A DNA stretch of 64,000 nucleotides. It comes from Maritimibacter dapengensis. Its GTDB lineage: Bacteria > Pseudomonadota > Alphaproteobacteria > Rhodobacterales > Rhodobacteraceae. The stretch covers positions 806,001 through 870,000 of the forward strand of contig NZ_JAHUZE010000002.1 of assembly GCF_019218265.1 (NCBI RefSeq), read 5' to 3'. Under the pieces are notes generated by a model, which saw only the letters and a program-made list of their open reading frames with translations, did not search any database and had not been told where the DNA came from. The position numbers and the translations under genes are program-made. Each line of letters starts with the position of its first letter. Position 1 is the stretch's first letter. This document shows positions 10,985 to 21,800 of the stretch, one piece after another.

Positions 10985-11605
10985 TCAGCTTCGGGCAGAC
11001 GCAAGCGCGCTGAGGGCGGCGACAGGGTCGTCTTCGCCCCAGACCTCGTCTCCGAAACAGAAAAAATCCGTGACCGAGGTCAGGTCGCGCACGAGTGCTT
11101 CGGTCAGACCGCCTTCGGCCACCACGGGGACCTCGATCATCTCGCTCCACCATGCGAAAAGGTCGCGCTCGGCGACAGCGCCCGTGCCGAGATTGCTTTC
11201 CCCGACAGGTCCGAAGGCGATGTAATCCGCGCCCTGTTCGCCGGCGATCATCCCGTCATGGTTCGATGTCCCGCAAAACGCGCCGACAATCGGGTCGTTC
11301 CCAAGCTCCTTGCGGGCCTTGCGCACCTGTCGCGCGCCATCGGTGAAGTGCACCCCGTCCAGCCCGAGCTTTTCGACCAGCAGAAGGTGATCCGCGATCA
11401 CAAGCGCGATGTCGCGGGCATGGGCCACTTCGCGGCAAGCATCGGCCGCGCGGGCGATCGTGTCTTCGTCGCGCGTCGCAAGTTCGAGCCGCAGACAGGC
11501 GACCTCGGTCGCGTCCAGCACGCGCGAAAGCTGATCGGGAAACACCGACAATTCGAATTGCGGCGGTGTCACGAGGTAGAGCTGCGGAAGTTCTGTATCG
11601 GCCAT
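10985..11605 (-). CDS. Thiamine phosphate synthase-like protein
   Basis: 206 aa TIM-barrel protein of the ThiE superfamily: PQLYLVTPP at the N-terminus, IADHLLLVEKLGLDGVHFTDG, GAFCGTSNHDGMIAGEQGADYIAFGPV and VVAEGGLT. Classical ThiE joins HMP-PP and thiazole phosphate. Here the G-P-V-x-x-S-x phosphate loop is present (GPVGESNLG), but the usual ND at the metal site reads AD and no other thiamine gene or TPP riboswitch is nearby. It may be the alternative ThiE-like family or one with another role. Convergent with olsA, stops 3 nt apart. Confidence 0.75.
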   Translation of the reverse strand: MADTELPQLYLVTPPQFELSVFPDQLSRVLDATEVACLRLELATRDEDTIARAADACREVAHARDIALVIADHLLLVEKLGLDGVHFTDGARQVRKARKELGNDPIVGAFCGTSNHDGMIAGEQGADYIAFGPVGESNLGTGAVAERDLFAWWSEMIEVPVVAEGGLTEALVRDLTSVTDFFCFGDEVWGEDDPVAALSALASARS

Positions 11606-11658
11606 GTCGCGTCCCCGGTTGCGAGTCGCGACTTTCTACAAGTGTTTGGCGGGAATGG

Positions 11659-11997
11659 CTACTTTGCTGGCAAGTTGGCGGTGAAGGCGAGTGCCATGTC
11701 CAGAAGCCGGCGGCGTAGCGCATCATCCGCCAATGCCTCGCTCGTGACCGCGACGAAGCCGCCCATCTTGCGCTTGCCCATCATCATCGGCGTCACACCG
11801 TCGAGCGCTAGGGCCTCCGCCATCCGTTCCTTGCCCACCCGCATGAGCGCACCGCCCTCCGAGGCGCGGCGTACACCGCCAATCATGTTGCCGTCGCGCA
11901 GGAAACACAGGCCGCCGAACATCGCCTGTTCCGTGATCCCGGGTTCTCCTGCAAGGTCCGCACGGAGAAGCTCGGCCTCGCCTTCGTCAACTGCCAT
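11659..11997 (-). CDS. TfoX/Sxy N-terminal domain protein
   Basis: 112 aa, single TfoX_N domain: ITEQAMFGGLCFLRDGNMIGGV and MMMGKRKMGGFVAV match the family core (MFGG-x-x-F-x-x-x-G-x-M). It lacks the C-terminal TfoX domain of gamma-proteobacterial competence regulators. The role of single-domain forms is unclear. GGAGGA lies before the ATG; divergent from trmJ with 46 nt between starts. Confidence 0.85.
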   Translation of the reverse strand: MAVDEGEAELLRADLAGEPGITEQAMFGGLCFLRDGNMIGGVRRASEGGALMRVGKERMAEALALDGVTPMMMGKRKMGGFVAVTSEALADDALRRRLLDMALAFTANLPAK

Positions 11998-12043
11998 GCG
12001 ATCCTCCTTGCCGCTCTGACCCGCTCAGATTAACACGGGCGCC

Positions 12044-12790
12044 ATGTTGGACGAAGATGCAAACGGACCCCAGCCGACCTTCGTGCTGGTGCGACCGCAG
12101 ATGGGCGAGAACATCGGCGCGGCGGCGCGCGCGATGCTGAATTTCGGGTTGGAGCGGATGCGGCTCGTCGATCCGCGTGACGGCTGGCCGAACCAGAAGG
12201 CCGTCGCGATGGCGTCCGGGGCCGGGCGCGTGCTCGACGGGGCAGGGGTGTTCGACGACCTCCCCGACGCGATCGCCGATTGCGACTACGTCTATGCGAC
12301 CACCGCCCGCTCGCGCGAGCTGGCGAAACCGGTGCGCACCCCAGAACGCGCCATGGCCGAGGCACGGGCCATGCGGGCGGAGGGCAAGAAGGTCGCGGTG
12401 CTCTTCGGGCCGGAGCGCGCGGGGCTGGAAAATCACGATGTTTCAAGGGCCAACGCGATTATCACGGTGCCGGTCAACCCGGACTTCGCCTCGCTGAACC
12501 TCGCCCAATCCGTGCTTTTGACGGCTTACGAATACGGCCGCCAGACGCTCGATTACGACCATGACGTGATGAGCCTCGCCAAGACCGAGTTCGCGACGCA
12601 GGTCGAAGTTGAAGCGCTGGCGAAGCATTACGAAGAGCGGCTCGACGAGGTCGGCTATTTCTTCCCCGAGACCAAGGCCGCCGGCATGAAGATCGTCATG
12701 CGGAACATGTGGACGCGGCTCGCGCTGACGCGCGCTGACGTTCAGATGCTTCACGGCATGTTGCGGCAGGTGTTCCGCAAGCTGGGCTAG
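12044..12790 (+). CDS. trmJ: tRNA (cytidine/uridine-32-2'-O)-methyltransferase TrmJ
   Basis: 248 aa. SPOUT methyltransferase: FVLVRPQMGENIGAAARAM at the start, and the knotted C-terminal SAM site AVLFGPERAGLENHDV plus VNPDFASLNLAQSVLL. It methylates the ribose of nucleotide 32 in tRNA anticodon loops. The C-terminal helical part (after about 165) dimerises. Stop codon is 1 nt from the convergent dsbB stop. Confidence 0.93.
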   Translation: MLDEDANGPQPTFVLVRPQMGENIGAAARAMLNFGLERMRLVDPRDGWPNQKAVAMASGAGRVLDGAGVFDDLPDAIADCDYVYATTARSRELAKPVRTPERAMAEARAMRAEGKKVAVLFGPERAGLENHDVSRANAIITVPVNPDFASLNLAQSVLLTAYEYGRQTLDYDHDVMSLAKTEFATQVEVEALAKHYEERLDEVGYFFPETKAAGMKIVMRNMWTRLALTRADVQMLHGMLRQVFRKLG

Positions 12791-12791
12791 G

Positions 12792-13262
12792 TCAGGTGCG
12801 GCTCGCCCGCGCCGCCATGATCCAGACGACCACAAGGCCCGCCGAGAAAAGCGCGTTCAGGTTCGCCATCGTGACGCCGAACATCTCCCACGGGATCTCG
12901 TCGCAGCGCACCAGCGGGGCGTTCATGATCTGGTCGAGCAATTCGTCGGTCGACAGCCCGGTCGTGCCGCTGCCCGTGCAACTTGACGGCCCCTCCCAAA
13001 GGTCACGTTCGACGCCGGAGTGGTAGACACCGATCCCCGAGGTCACTGCGGCCGCAAGCGCGCCGAGCCATGCGAGCCATTTCTGGGATAGCCCGAGCGC
13101 GAGGCCGCCGATCAGGACCGCAGCGGCGTGCGGGTACCTCTGCCAGTAGCACATCTTGCAGGGCGCGTATCCGAGCGCCTGAAAAATGAAGGCACCGGCA
13201 AGCAGGGCAGCGGAACCGCCCAACGCGATCAGGACCAGGGTTTTCCAGCTCATCCGGGTCAT
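12792..13262 (-). CDS. dsbB: Disulfide bond formation protein B
   Basis: 156 aa inner-membrane protein with four transmembrane helices. The two catalytic cysteine pairs are visible: CKMC in APCKMCYWQRYPH after TM2 and the second pair in the periplasmic loop (SSC ... RCDEIPWEMFG). It reoxidises DsbA and passes electrons to quinone. The start overlaps the yqaA stop (ATGA), indicating coupling. A second in-frame ATG three codons later is an alternative. Confidence 0.92.
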   Translation of the reverse strand: MTRMSWKTLVLIALGGSAALLAGAFIFQALGYAPCKMCYWQRYPHAAAVLIGGLALGLSQKWLAWLGALAAAVTSGIGVYHSGVERDLWEGPSSCTGSGTTGLSTDELLDQIMNAPLVRCDEIPWEMFGVTMANLNALFSAGLVVVWIMAARASRT

Positions 13263-13837
13263 AGGTATTTCACCACGTAAAAGCCCGCGACGAGCAGGAC
13301 GACGAAGATCGTGAACATCAGGGCGAGACGGCGTTCGATGAAGTCGCGGATCGGCTCTCCGAACTTCCACAGAAGCCCGGCGACGACAAAGAAGCGCAGA
13401 CCGCGCGCGACGATCGACGAGATCATGAAGACCCAGATGTTCAGACCCGTCGACCCCGACAGGATGGTGATGACCTTGTAGGGAAATGGCGTGACGCCCG
13501 CGATCAGGACCGCCCAGGGCCCGAATTCGTTGTATCGGGCCGCGAAGTCGTCGAACGCATGGGTCTTTCCGTAGAACTCGAGCACGGGCCGCCCGATGCT
13601 CTCGAAAGCGCCCCATCCGATGAAGTAGCCGAGCATCCCGCCCAGCACCGACGACACCAGAGCCACGCCCGCGATCAGGAAAGCGCGATGCGGTGTGGCG
13701 ATGATCATCGGGATCATCAGGATGTCGGGTGGGATCGGGAAAACCGAGCTTTCGAGAAACGCGATCAGCGCAAGACCCCAAAGCGCGTGCGGCGATGCCG
13801 CAAGCGAAATGGTCCAATCATACAATCTTCTGATCAT
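13259..13837 (-). CDS. YqaA/DedA-like membrane protein
   Basis: 192 aa with start at the ATG for MIRRLYDW (AAGGG upstream); a longer frame exists 5'. It shows the SNARE-associated/DedA-type pattern: FLESSVFPIPPDILMIPM, GYFIGWGAFESIGRPVLE and FGPWAVLIAGVTPFPYKVITILSG, with several membrane helices. The family is linked to membrane lipid scrambling and homeostasis; the specific role of YqaA is unknown. Forms an operon with dsbB through a 4-nt overlap. Confidence 0.88.
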   Translation of the reverse strand: MIRRLYDWTISLAASPHALWGLALIAFLESSVFPIPPDILMIPMIIATPHRAFLIAGVALVSSVLGGMLGYFIGWGAFESIGRPVLEFYGKTHAFDDFAARYNEFGPWAVLIAGVTPFPYKVITILSGSTGLNIWVFMISSIVARGLRFFVVAGLLWKFGEPIRDFIERRLALMFTIFVVLLVAGFYVVKYL

Positions 13838-13956
13838 GCCCGACCCTTGTTTTTTGCCCAAGAACACCGAAACGCCCGAAGGGGTCAAGTGATTGCAGTG
13901 GACCGGGCGCGCCGACGGAGTAATCTGTGTGTGAACGGAAACGCGAGGCGCGTGAC

Positions 13957-14799
13957 ATGAAATGGCAAGGACGGCGCGGCAGCCGCAACATAGAGGACCG
14001 CAGGCGTGGTGGCGGGGGGCGTGCCAGTATCGGGATCGGCGGGCTGCTGATCATTCTGGCGATCGGCTACTTCACCGGGATCGACGTGACCCCACTTTTG
14101 ACCGGGCAGGGCGACTCCACCTATTCCGGCGACGGCGAAATTACGGCAGCGGATGAGCAGGCGGGTGAATTCGTGTCGGTCGTGCTCGCCGACACCGAAG
14201 AGGTCTGGGCCGACATCTTCGCGCGGCAGGTGGACGGGCCGTACAATCCGCCCATCCTCGTTCTCTACAAAGGCGTGACGCAATCGCCCTGCGGCGGCGC
14301 ATCCGGCGCGACCGGGCCGTTCTATTGCCCCGGCGACAACAAGGTCTATCTCGACACGTCGTTCTTCACGACCTTGTCCCAACGGCTCGGCGCGGGCGGG
14401 GATTTCGCGGCGGCCTATGTGGTGGCACATGAAGTCGCGCACCACGTTCAGGACGAGCTGGGCATTCTGGGGCAGGCCAACCAGATCCGGATGCAATCGT
14501 CACAGGAACAGTCGAACGCCATTTCCGTGCGGATCGAGCTTCAGGCGGATTGTTACTCCGGCATCTGGGCTCGACATGTCGAAGAGAAATTCGGAACCCT
14601 CGAGCGCGGCGACATTGCCGAGGCGATGAACGCCGCCAAGCAGATCGGCGACGACACGCTCCTGCGAAACGCAGGGCAGGTGCCGATGCCCCACAAGTTC
14701 ACACACGGCACATCCGAGCAGCGGCAACGCTGGTTCGCGACGGGATACGAGAGCGGCGACCTGAGAAGTTGCGATACCTTCGGCACCGACGCGCTGTGA
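13957..14799 (+). CDS. ypfJ: YpfJ-family neutral zinc metallopeptidase
   Basis: About 280 aa. N-terminus MKWQGRRGSRNIEDRR is typical of the family. A single membrane helix follows (IGGLLIILAIGYFTGI), then the extracytoplasmic domain with the HExxH zinc motif HEVAHH at about residue 158 and the CGGASGATGPFYCPGDNKVYLD region. A distal L-Q-A-D-C-Y-x-G-I-W segment supplies the third zinc ligand region. Substrate unknown. ATG 13957 with GAGG 8 nt upstream is preferred; ATG 13927 in the same frame is possible. Confidence 0.9.
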   Translation: MKWQGRRGSRNIEDRRRGGGGRASIGIGGLLIILAIGYFTGIDVTPLLTGQGDSTYSGDGEITAADEQAGEFVSVVLADTEEVWADIFARQVDGPYNPPILVLYKGVTQSPCGGASGATGPFYCPGDNKVYLDTSFFTTLSQRLGAGGDFAAAYVVAHEVAHHVQDELGILGQANQIRMQSSQEQSNAISVRIELQADCYSGIWARHVEEKFGTLERGDIAEAMNAAKQIGDDTLLRNAGQVPMPHKFTHGTSEQRQRWFATGYESGDLRSCDTFGTDAL

Positions 14800-14841
14800 T
14801 CCGTTGACCTCCGCGACCAGCGAGGCTAGAGCAAGCGTCGT

Positions 14842-14927
14842 GCCCGAGTGGCGGAATGGTAGACGCAGGGGATTCAAAATCCCCCGGTAGCAATACCGTG
14901 TGGGTTCGAGTCCCACCTCGGGCACCA
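14842..14927 (+). tRNA. tRNA-Leu (anticodon CAA)
   Basis: 86 nt, class II tRNA: acceptor GCCCGAG/CTCGGGC, anticodon loop TTCAAAA (anticodon CAA, reads UUG), variable arm CGGTAGCAATACCG, T-loop GGTTCGAGTCC, encoded CCA. Confidence 0.97.
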
Positions 14928-15694
14928 CATCAGGCGAATTGCATCAGACGCGCCGCGCGCGTTCACACCAAACGCGATTCGGGAGCGCTGCAATCCGTTT
15001 CTCATTCGATTCGTCCAAGGTTTCCCCGAATCCACGCGATTGGTTCAAAAATGCGAACGCTGCGGTCCGACTCGGGCGCGGTCGGCGGGAGATATCACAG
15101 GTTTTGCACTTGGTCCGGGGGCAGACGAATTGTTTCCGCACACGAAACAAAAACTACCTCGACGTGCGGAATTCCCTGTGCCTGACCTGCGAAAGACCCT
15201 CGCGGACCCTGTGTGGCATCGCTTCAGCGTCAAGCGTTGGTTTTGTCGCAGTCGGATTGGACGGGAATCTCGAAACAATCGCGCGGGGGTTCTCGCAGGC
15301 CGCCTTCGGGCAACCTGCCGTAGGGTAAGGTAAATAAGGCGAAACTGTGGTCGATTCCCCTAGAATCCTTTTGTCGGCGAAAAACCACTGATGTAGGGTC
15401 AACTTGCCCAACTGGGGGGCGATGTCTGAAGGCCACGGGGGCGGCCGCACACGAGAACTGCGATTCAACGCAGGGTAGAGGTGTCGGCCGACTGTCCGTG
15501 CGATAGTTGGGCAACCGGACTGATGGTCGATGGAACCGGGGGGTTCCTGATGGCCGCAGGTCCGTCGAACCCTTAGCGGTTCGCTCTTCCCGGTTTGGTG
15601 TTTGCGTTCTGATCAGGTGTGCGCCGCCCTTTCGTCATTCGGTGTCGCTCGAACCTGGAAAGGAACGAACGCTGAAGCAAGGGGCATAAAAGAC
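14928..15694. other. Long intergenic region without a recognised protein gene
   Basis: About 770 nt between tRNA-Leu and the small ORF in front of the RTX giant. Short open frames here match nothing I know and have no good ribosome site. It holds a small hairpin at about 15296-15319 (GCAGG-CCG-CCTT-CGG-GCAA-CCTGC), the nested palindromic element at 15404-15514, and a GAACC-N6-GGTTC hairpin near 15568-15584. It probably contains the promoter and 5' leader of the RTX gene; no convincing -35/-10 pair was seen. Confidence 0.6.
15404..15514. other. 111-nt nested inverted-repeat element (candidate structured RNA)
   Basis: Outer arms TTGCCCAACT (15404-15413) and AGTTGGGCAA (15505-15514) are perfectly complementary over 10 bp. 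Inside lie CACGG/CCGTG (15434-15438 with 15496-15500), then CGGCCG-c-ACAC with GTGTCGGCCG (15442-15452 with 15481-15490; 10 bp, one bulged C), then CTGCG-ATTCAA-CGCAG (15458-15473). All four helices nest in one long stem of about 30 bp. No known riboswitch matches. It could be an RNA in the leader of the RTX gene, a small RNA, or a palindromic mobile repeat. Confidence 0.55.
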
Positions 15695-15886
15695 ATGGTG
15701 TCTTTGTTCGATCTTGACCTGTGTGTCGTCGCGACGTTCGCGGCGGCATTCTGCGTTTCTCTGATCCAGCCAAGCGTAATGAGCGATATCGCGACCCGCC
15801 GCATCGCGGCCGTGGCCGAAACCTTTACCCGTGACGCGGTCAACATGACCTCTGCCCGTCACGGATTTTTGCAAGGGAAACAGTGA
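15695..15886 (+). CDS. Possible small protein encoded just before the RTX gene
   Basis: A 63-aa frame, MVSLFDLDLCVVATFAAAFC..., with AAGGGG about 10 nt upstream of the ATG and a stop 1 nt before the RTX start codon, a spacing typical of coupled genes. The first third is hydrophobic (VVATFAAAFCVSLI) and could span the membrane or act as a signal. Codon third positions are moderately GC-rich. I recognise no family. It may equally be non-coding leader. Confidence 0.35.
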   Translation: MVSLFDLDLCVVATFAAAFCVSLIQPSVMSDIATRRIAAVAETFTRDAVNMTSARHGFLQGKQ

Positions 15887-15887
15887 C

Positions 15888-18800
15888 ATGACTTACCAAA
15901 ACACGACCTCGCCCTGGACGCCGGTCGGCGATTACATCCTCGACTGGGACCTGAGGGGATCCGATGGCGGCGCTTCTCTGGCGTCGGCAAAGGGCGACCC
16001 GAACGTGTCCGTCACTGTTTCGACACCCAAGAACGGGGATCACGACCAGTTTGCGTTGTCGGGCGGCAAGCTCGTGTCCGACGATGTAACGAACGCCACG
16101 CAGACGATCGTGGATTTCGGCACCCTGGTCACCGATGTGAATTTCCAGATCGAAGATGTCGACCAGGGCCATGACTGGGACGACAAGGTCACGATCCTTG
16201 CCTACGACGAACACGGCAACCTCGTGGACGTCGACTTCGATATCCAGAGCGGTTCGGGCATTTCCCAGAGCGGCAGCATGGTCGAAGGCGGCGCGAACCC
16301 GGATGGAGGCACGTCGGGCGGCTCGACGAAAGACAACGTCACCGTGAAGGTCGCGGGTCCGGTGTCAAAGATCGTTATCGTCCACGACAACGGCTCTTCG
16401 GACAACGAATCCGGCGAAATCAAGATCACCGACATGGGTTTCAACGCGGTTCACACGCCCGAGATCGAACCTGACGGGATCGTGGAAAACGATGACGACG
16501 GCGACCTGATCGACGTGAATTACACAGGTGATCCCCATGGCGACCGTATCGACGCCAACGACGCGATCCTGCCGGGCGAAAGCGGCGATGACGATATCGT
16601 CTACGCGATGGGCGGCGACGACACGGTGCTCGCGGGCGCCGGGAATGACGAAGTCTATGCCGGGGCCGGCGACGATTACGTTGAAGGCGGCAGTGGCGAC
16701 GACCTGATCCGGGGCGACAGCGAAACGCGCAACGGCGACGCCGGGTCGACCCGGGAGGTGTTCCAATGGGATCAGGCCCCCGGATATGGAGATGAGACGG
16801 ATGCCGATGGGTCGTTTACCCAGAACACCGGCACTGTGAATGTCACCTATTCCGTCTACTACTCGAAGCATGACGCCGACATCGAGTTCGAGGACAACGC
16901 AGGCAATGTCTCGGGCATCGACACCGGCGACCTTGGCGCGGCCGATCAGTCCTCCGGCCTCGCGCTTGAAGGCGACGACAAATACGACGACGCGAAGGTG
17001 AAGCTGGCGTTCGATCAGGACGTGTCGAACGTCGCTTTCCGGATCAATGACGTGGACGTGGACTCCTCCGTCACGGTTTATGCCTATCTCGATGGCGTGC
17101 CGGTGGACGTCGACCTGACCGGCGGGTCCAAGGTTTCCGTGTCCGGCGACACCGCGACCGCGACGGGCGGCGACGCCGCCGCGACCGCGGACCAGAATTC
17201 CGTCCTCGTTTCCATCGCCGGCCCGGTCGATACGATCTATGTGAAACACGACATCGTCGGAAACGACACGAGCCACGTCCAGATCACCGACGTCTATTTC
17301 GACAGCGGCGTGTTCGACGATGATTGCCTGCCGGATGCCGCAGGCAACGACACGCTTCTCGGCGGTGAAGGCGAAGACACGATCTACGGCGAAGGCGGCG
17401 ACGATATCATCGACGGCGGCGCGGATGACGACGTCCTTTATGGCGATCATGGCCTCGTCGACGGCGCCCCGGCAGAAACCATTCGCGAATCCTTCGAATG
17501 GTCGAAAGCACCCGGCTTCGGCAACGATCAGGACGCTGGCAACGTCACGCAAAACACCGGCAACATGGACGTCACCTTCACGGTTGTACATGAGGATTCC
17601 GGGGTGAAGTCCGTCTTCGAGACCGACGACCAGAATGTCTCGGGCATCGACACTGGCGGCGAAACCATCAACGATAACAGCTCGTTCGGGTCCGAAGCGG
17701 GGGGCAAACACAACGACTCCACATACCAGTTCGATTTCGCGGCCCCGGTCGAAAACGTCGACTTCCGCATCAATGACATAGACGGCGACGGTGTCGTCAC
17801 CGTCAAAGCCTATGACGCTGACGGCAACCAGATCGACATCGACCTGACCGGCGGCTCCAAGCTGACCATGCTCGACACGGACGGTAAGTTCGGTGTCGAT
17901 ACGGCGGACAGCAAGGGCGGGTATGAGTCCGACAGCTCTGCCAATTACTCGCTCCACGTCGAAATCGCCGGCCCGGTGTCGAAAATCGTCATCGTTCACG
18001 ATCAGAACGGCTACGACAATTCCGGCATCAACATCACCGACGTCTTCTTCGACACCACCGCAGGGACGTGCGTCCCGGACGACGAGGGCGACGATACGAT
18101 CACCGGTGGCGCGGGGTCCGACACGATGTATGGCGAAGGCGGGGACGATACCTTCATCGTCACGGGCGGCGCCGATGCCGATGGCGATATCGTCACCGGC
18201 GGCAACGGTCCGGACGAGAACACCGACCACGACGTGCTCGACCTCACCGGCGCGGGCCGCGTGACCATCGACTCCTCGGATGATGCCAGCGACGCGGGCG
18301 CAATCACCGGCACCGTGACCTTCTCGAACGGCGAAATCCTGACCTTCAGCCAGATCGAAGAGATCATCACCGATGTCCAGAACGTCGATCCCGATGCGAT
18401 GGACGATACCGTCACGCTCGATGAGGATTCCCCTGCGACCGTGATCCCGGTCCTGGCCAACGACAGCGACGCAGACGGCGACCCGCTCGAGGTGATCGGT
18501 GTCGGCCCGGCCACGAACGGGACCGCGACACTGAACCCGGACGGGACCGCGTCCTATGAGCCGAACGACGACTTCACCGGCACCGATACCTTCACCTACA
18601 CCATTTCGGATGGTCAGGGCGGCACCGATACAGCGACCGTGACCATCAATGTCACCAACGTGAACGATGCGCCGGACGCGGTGGACGACGCAGCCGCGAC
18701 GGACGAGGACAGCCCGGTCACGATCGACCTGACGGCGAACGACAGCGATCCCGACGGCGACGACCTCGAGATCCTCTCGGTCGACACGACCGGGACCAAC

Positions 18801-21800
18801 GGGGTCGTGACCGTGAACCCGGACGACGACAGCGTGGTCTATGACCCGAATGGGGCCTACGAGGGCCTCGCGGAGGGCGAGACGGCAACCGACACCTTCA
18901 CCTACACGGTGACCGACGGCAACGGCGGGACCGACGTGGCGAGCGTGACGGTGACGATCACCGGCGTGAACGACGCGCCGGACGCGGTGGACGACAGCCT
19001 GACCACCGACGAGGACACGCCGATTACCTTCAACCCGCTGGACAACGACAGCGACCCGGACGGCGACGACCTCGACATCCTGTCGGCGGACGTGGACCCG
19101 GCGCAGGGCAGCGTGGCCTTCGACCCGGAGACGGGCGAGATGACCTTCACCCCGGCGGACGACTTCACCGGGGCGGCGGAGATCACCTACACGATCACCG
19201 ACGGCAACGGGGCGACGGACACGGCGACCATCACCATCGGTGTGGGCGCGGTGAACGATACGCCGGATGCGGTCGACGACGCGGCTGCGACGGACGAGGA
19301 CAGCCCGGTCACGATCGACCTGACAGGAAACGACAGCGATCCCGACGGCGACGACCTGGAGATCCTCTCGGTCGACACGACCGGAACCAACGGGACTGTG
19401 ACCGTGAACCCGGACGACGACAGCGTGGTCTACGACCCGAACGGAGCCTACGAGGGCCTCGCGGAGGGCGAGACGGCGACCGACACCTTCACCTACACTG
19501 TGACCGACGGCAACGGCGGGACCGACGTGGCGAGCGTGACGGTGACGATCACCGGCGTGAACGACGCGCCGGACGCGGTGGACGACAGCCTGACCACCGA
19601 CGAGGACACGCCGATCACCTTCAACCCGCTGGACAACGACAGCGACCCGGACGGCGACGACCTCGACATCCTGTCGGCGGACGTGGACCCGGCGCAGGGC
19701 AGCGTGACCTTCGACCCGGAGACGGGCGAGATGACCTTCACCCCGGCGGACGATTTCACCGGGGCGGCGGAGATCACCTACACGATCACCGACGGCAACG
19801 GGGCGACGGACACAGCGACCATCACCATCGGCGTGGGCGCGGTGAACGACGCGCCGGATGCGGTGGACGATGCGGCTTCGACGGATGAAGACACGTCGAT
19901 CATCGTGGATGTCCTGGCCAACGATTCCGACCCGGAAGGTGACGATCTGGAGGTGACGGATGTCGGGACGCCGTCGAACGGCACGGCCGTGCTGCTTCCC
20001 GACGGGACGGTGGAATACACGCCGAACCCGGATTTCTACGGCACCGACACGTTCGACTACACAGTGACGGATGAAAACGGGGCGACCGATATTGCGACCG
20101 TGACCATCACGGTGGACCCGGTCAATGAGCTGGCGGCCAAAGACGATACCGCCGACACCGACGAGGATGTCTCGGTGATCATCGACGTCACCGCGAACGA
20201 CAGCGACCCGGACGGTGACGACTTCGAGGTGACGGCGGTCGGCACGCCGTCCAACGGCACCGCAACGCTTCTGCCCGACGGCACGATCGAATACACGCCG
20301 AACCCGGATTTCAACGGGACGGATACGTTCGAATACACGATCACCGATGAGAACGGGGCCACGGATACGGCCACGGTCACGGTCAACATCGAGCCGGTCA
20401 ACGATGCGCCGGATGCCAATGACGATGCGGTCACCACGGATGAAGACACTGCGGTGACCTTCGATCCGCGCGATAACGACGAGGACGTCGATGGCGATCC
20501 GCTGGACATTATCGACACCACCGAACCGTCGAACGGCACCGTGAGCGAAAACCCGGACGGGACGCTGACCTACACGCCTGACCCCGGTTTCGACGGGACC
20601 GATACGTTCGACTACACGGTGTCCGACGGCAACGGTGGCACCGATGTCGCGACCGTGACCATCGTGGTCGAACCCGACGTCGAACCGAACAGTGTGGATG
20701 CGGTGGACGACACGTATTCGATCGACCCGGATGTGGAGTTCATCAACATCAACGTGATCGAGAACGACAGCGACCCGGAAGGCGACGACTTCTCGGTGAC
20801 GGAGGTCGGGACGCCAAGCCACGGAACCGCCGAACTTCAGCCGGATGGGACGGTGAATTACGCGCCAGAAGACGGCTACACCGGAACCGATACCTTCACC
20901 TACACGGTGACGGATGAATTCGGCGCCACCGATACGGCGACCGTGACGATCGAGGTCTGCATGGGCGGGGGCGAGGATCTTCCCCCGATCGCGGGCGATG
21001 ATGAAGGGCGCACGCCGATCAACACGGCGGTGGTGATTCCGGTCCTTCTGAACGACATCGACCCGGATGGCGAAGATGCCGCGCTCGACGTCACGACGGC
21101 GACTTCGCCGGATGGCACGGTCGAGATCAACCCGGATGGAACGATCACCTTCACGCCGGCGACCGACTTCACCGGTCCGGCGACGATCGAATACACGATC
21201 ACGGACGAAGACGGTCTCACCGACACGGCGACGGTCACAATCATGGTCAATGACGGCATCGTCGAAGGCTCCGACGGTGACGACGTCATCGACACGAGCT
21301 ACACCGGCGACCCGGAAGGCGACATGGTCGATGCCGGAGACTCGATCTTCCCGCCGGTGGGCAGCGAAGACGACATCATCGAGGCCTATGATGGCGATGA
21401 CGAGATCGAAGCCGGAAACGGCGACGACATCATCTATGCCGGTGAAGGCGATGATGACGTCGACGCGGGCGACGGTGACGACACCGTTTATGGTGGCGAC
21501 GGGAACGATGTGGTCGACGGCGGGAACGGCGATGACGTCATCGACACGTCCGGCACCAACCCGGCCTCCGACTACGGCTTCACGCCGGGCGAGACCGTGG
21601 ACAACTGGCCCTTCGCGCCCTTGACGCCGGCCGACCTCGTTCCCCTCGACGACGATCCGAATGACGACAAGGACGTGGTCGATGGCGGTGCTGGAAACGA
21701 CACGATTTACACCGGCGACGATGCCGATGTGATCGACGGCGGTTCCGGCGACGATACGATTGACGGCGGTCTCGACGACGACGACATCGACGGTGGTACG

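Noticed and set aside
11606-11658. TPP riboswitch at the ThiE-like gene
   Set aside because: The gap upstream is only 53 nt and lacks the CTGAGA and THI-box patterns.
14900-15333. Protein genes in the region after tRNA-Leu
   Set aside because: Frames here overlap the tRNA or each other, are Arg/Ser-rich, and have no ribosome site or recognisable motif.
15404-15514. Integron attC site
   Set aside because: The R-box patterns fit, but the unpaired spacers are very unequal, no second attC or integrase is present and the downstream genes are not cassette-like. Kept only as an alternative in the finding.
18390-21260. CRISPR-like direct repeats
   Set aside because: The repeats are in-frame protein domains of varying length and sequence inside one gene, not short repeats with spacers.
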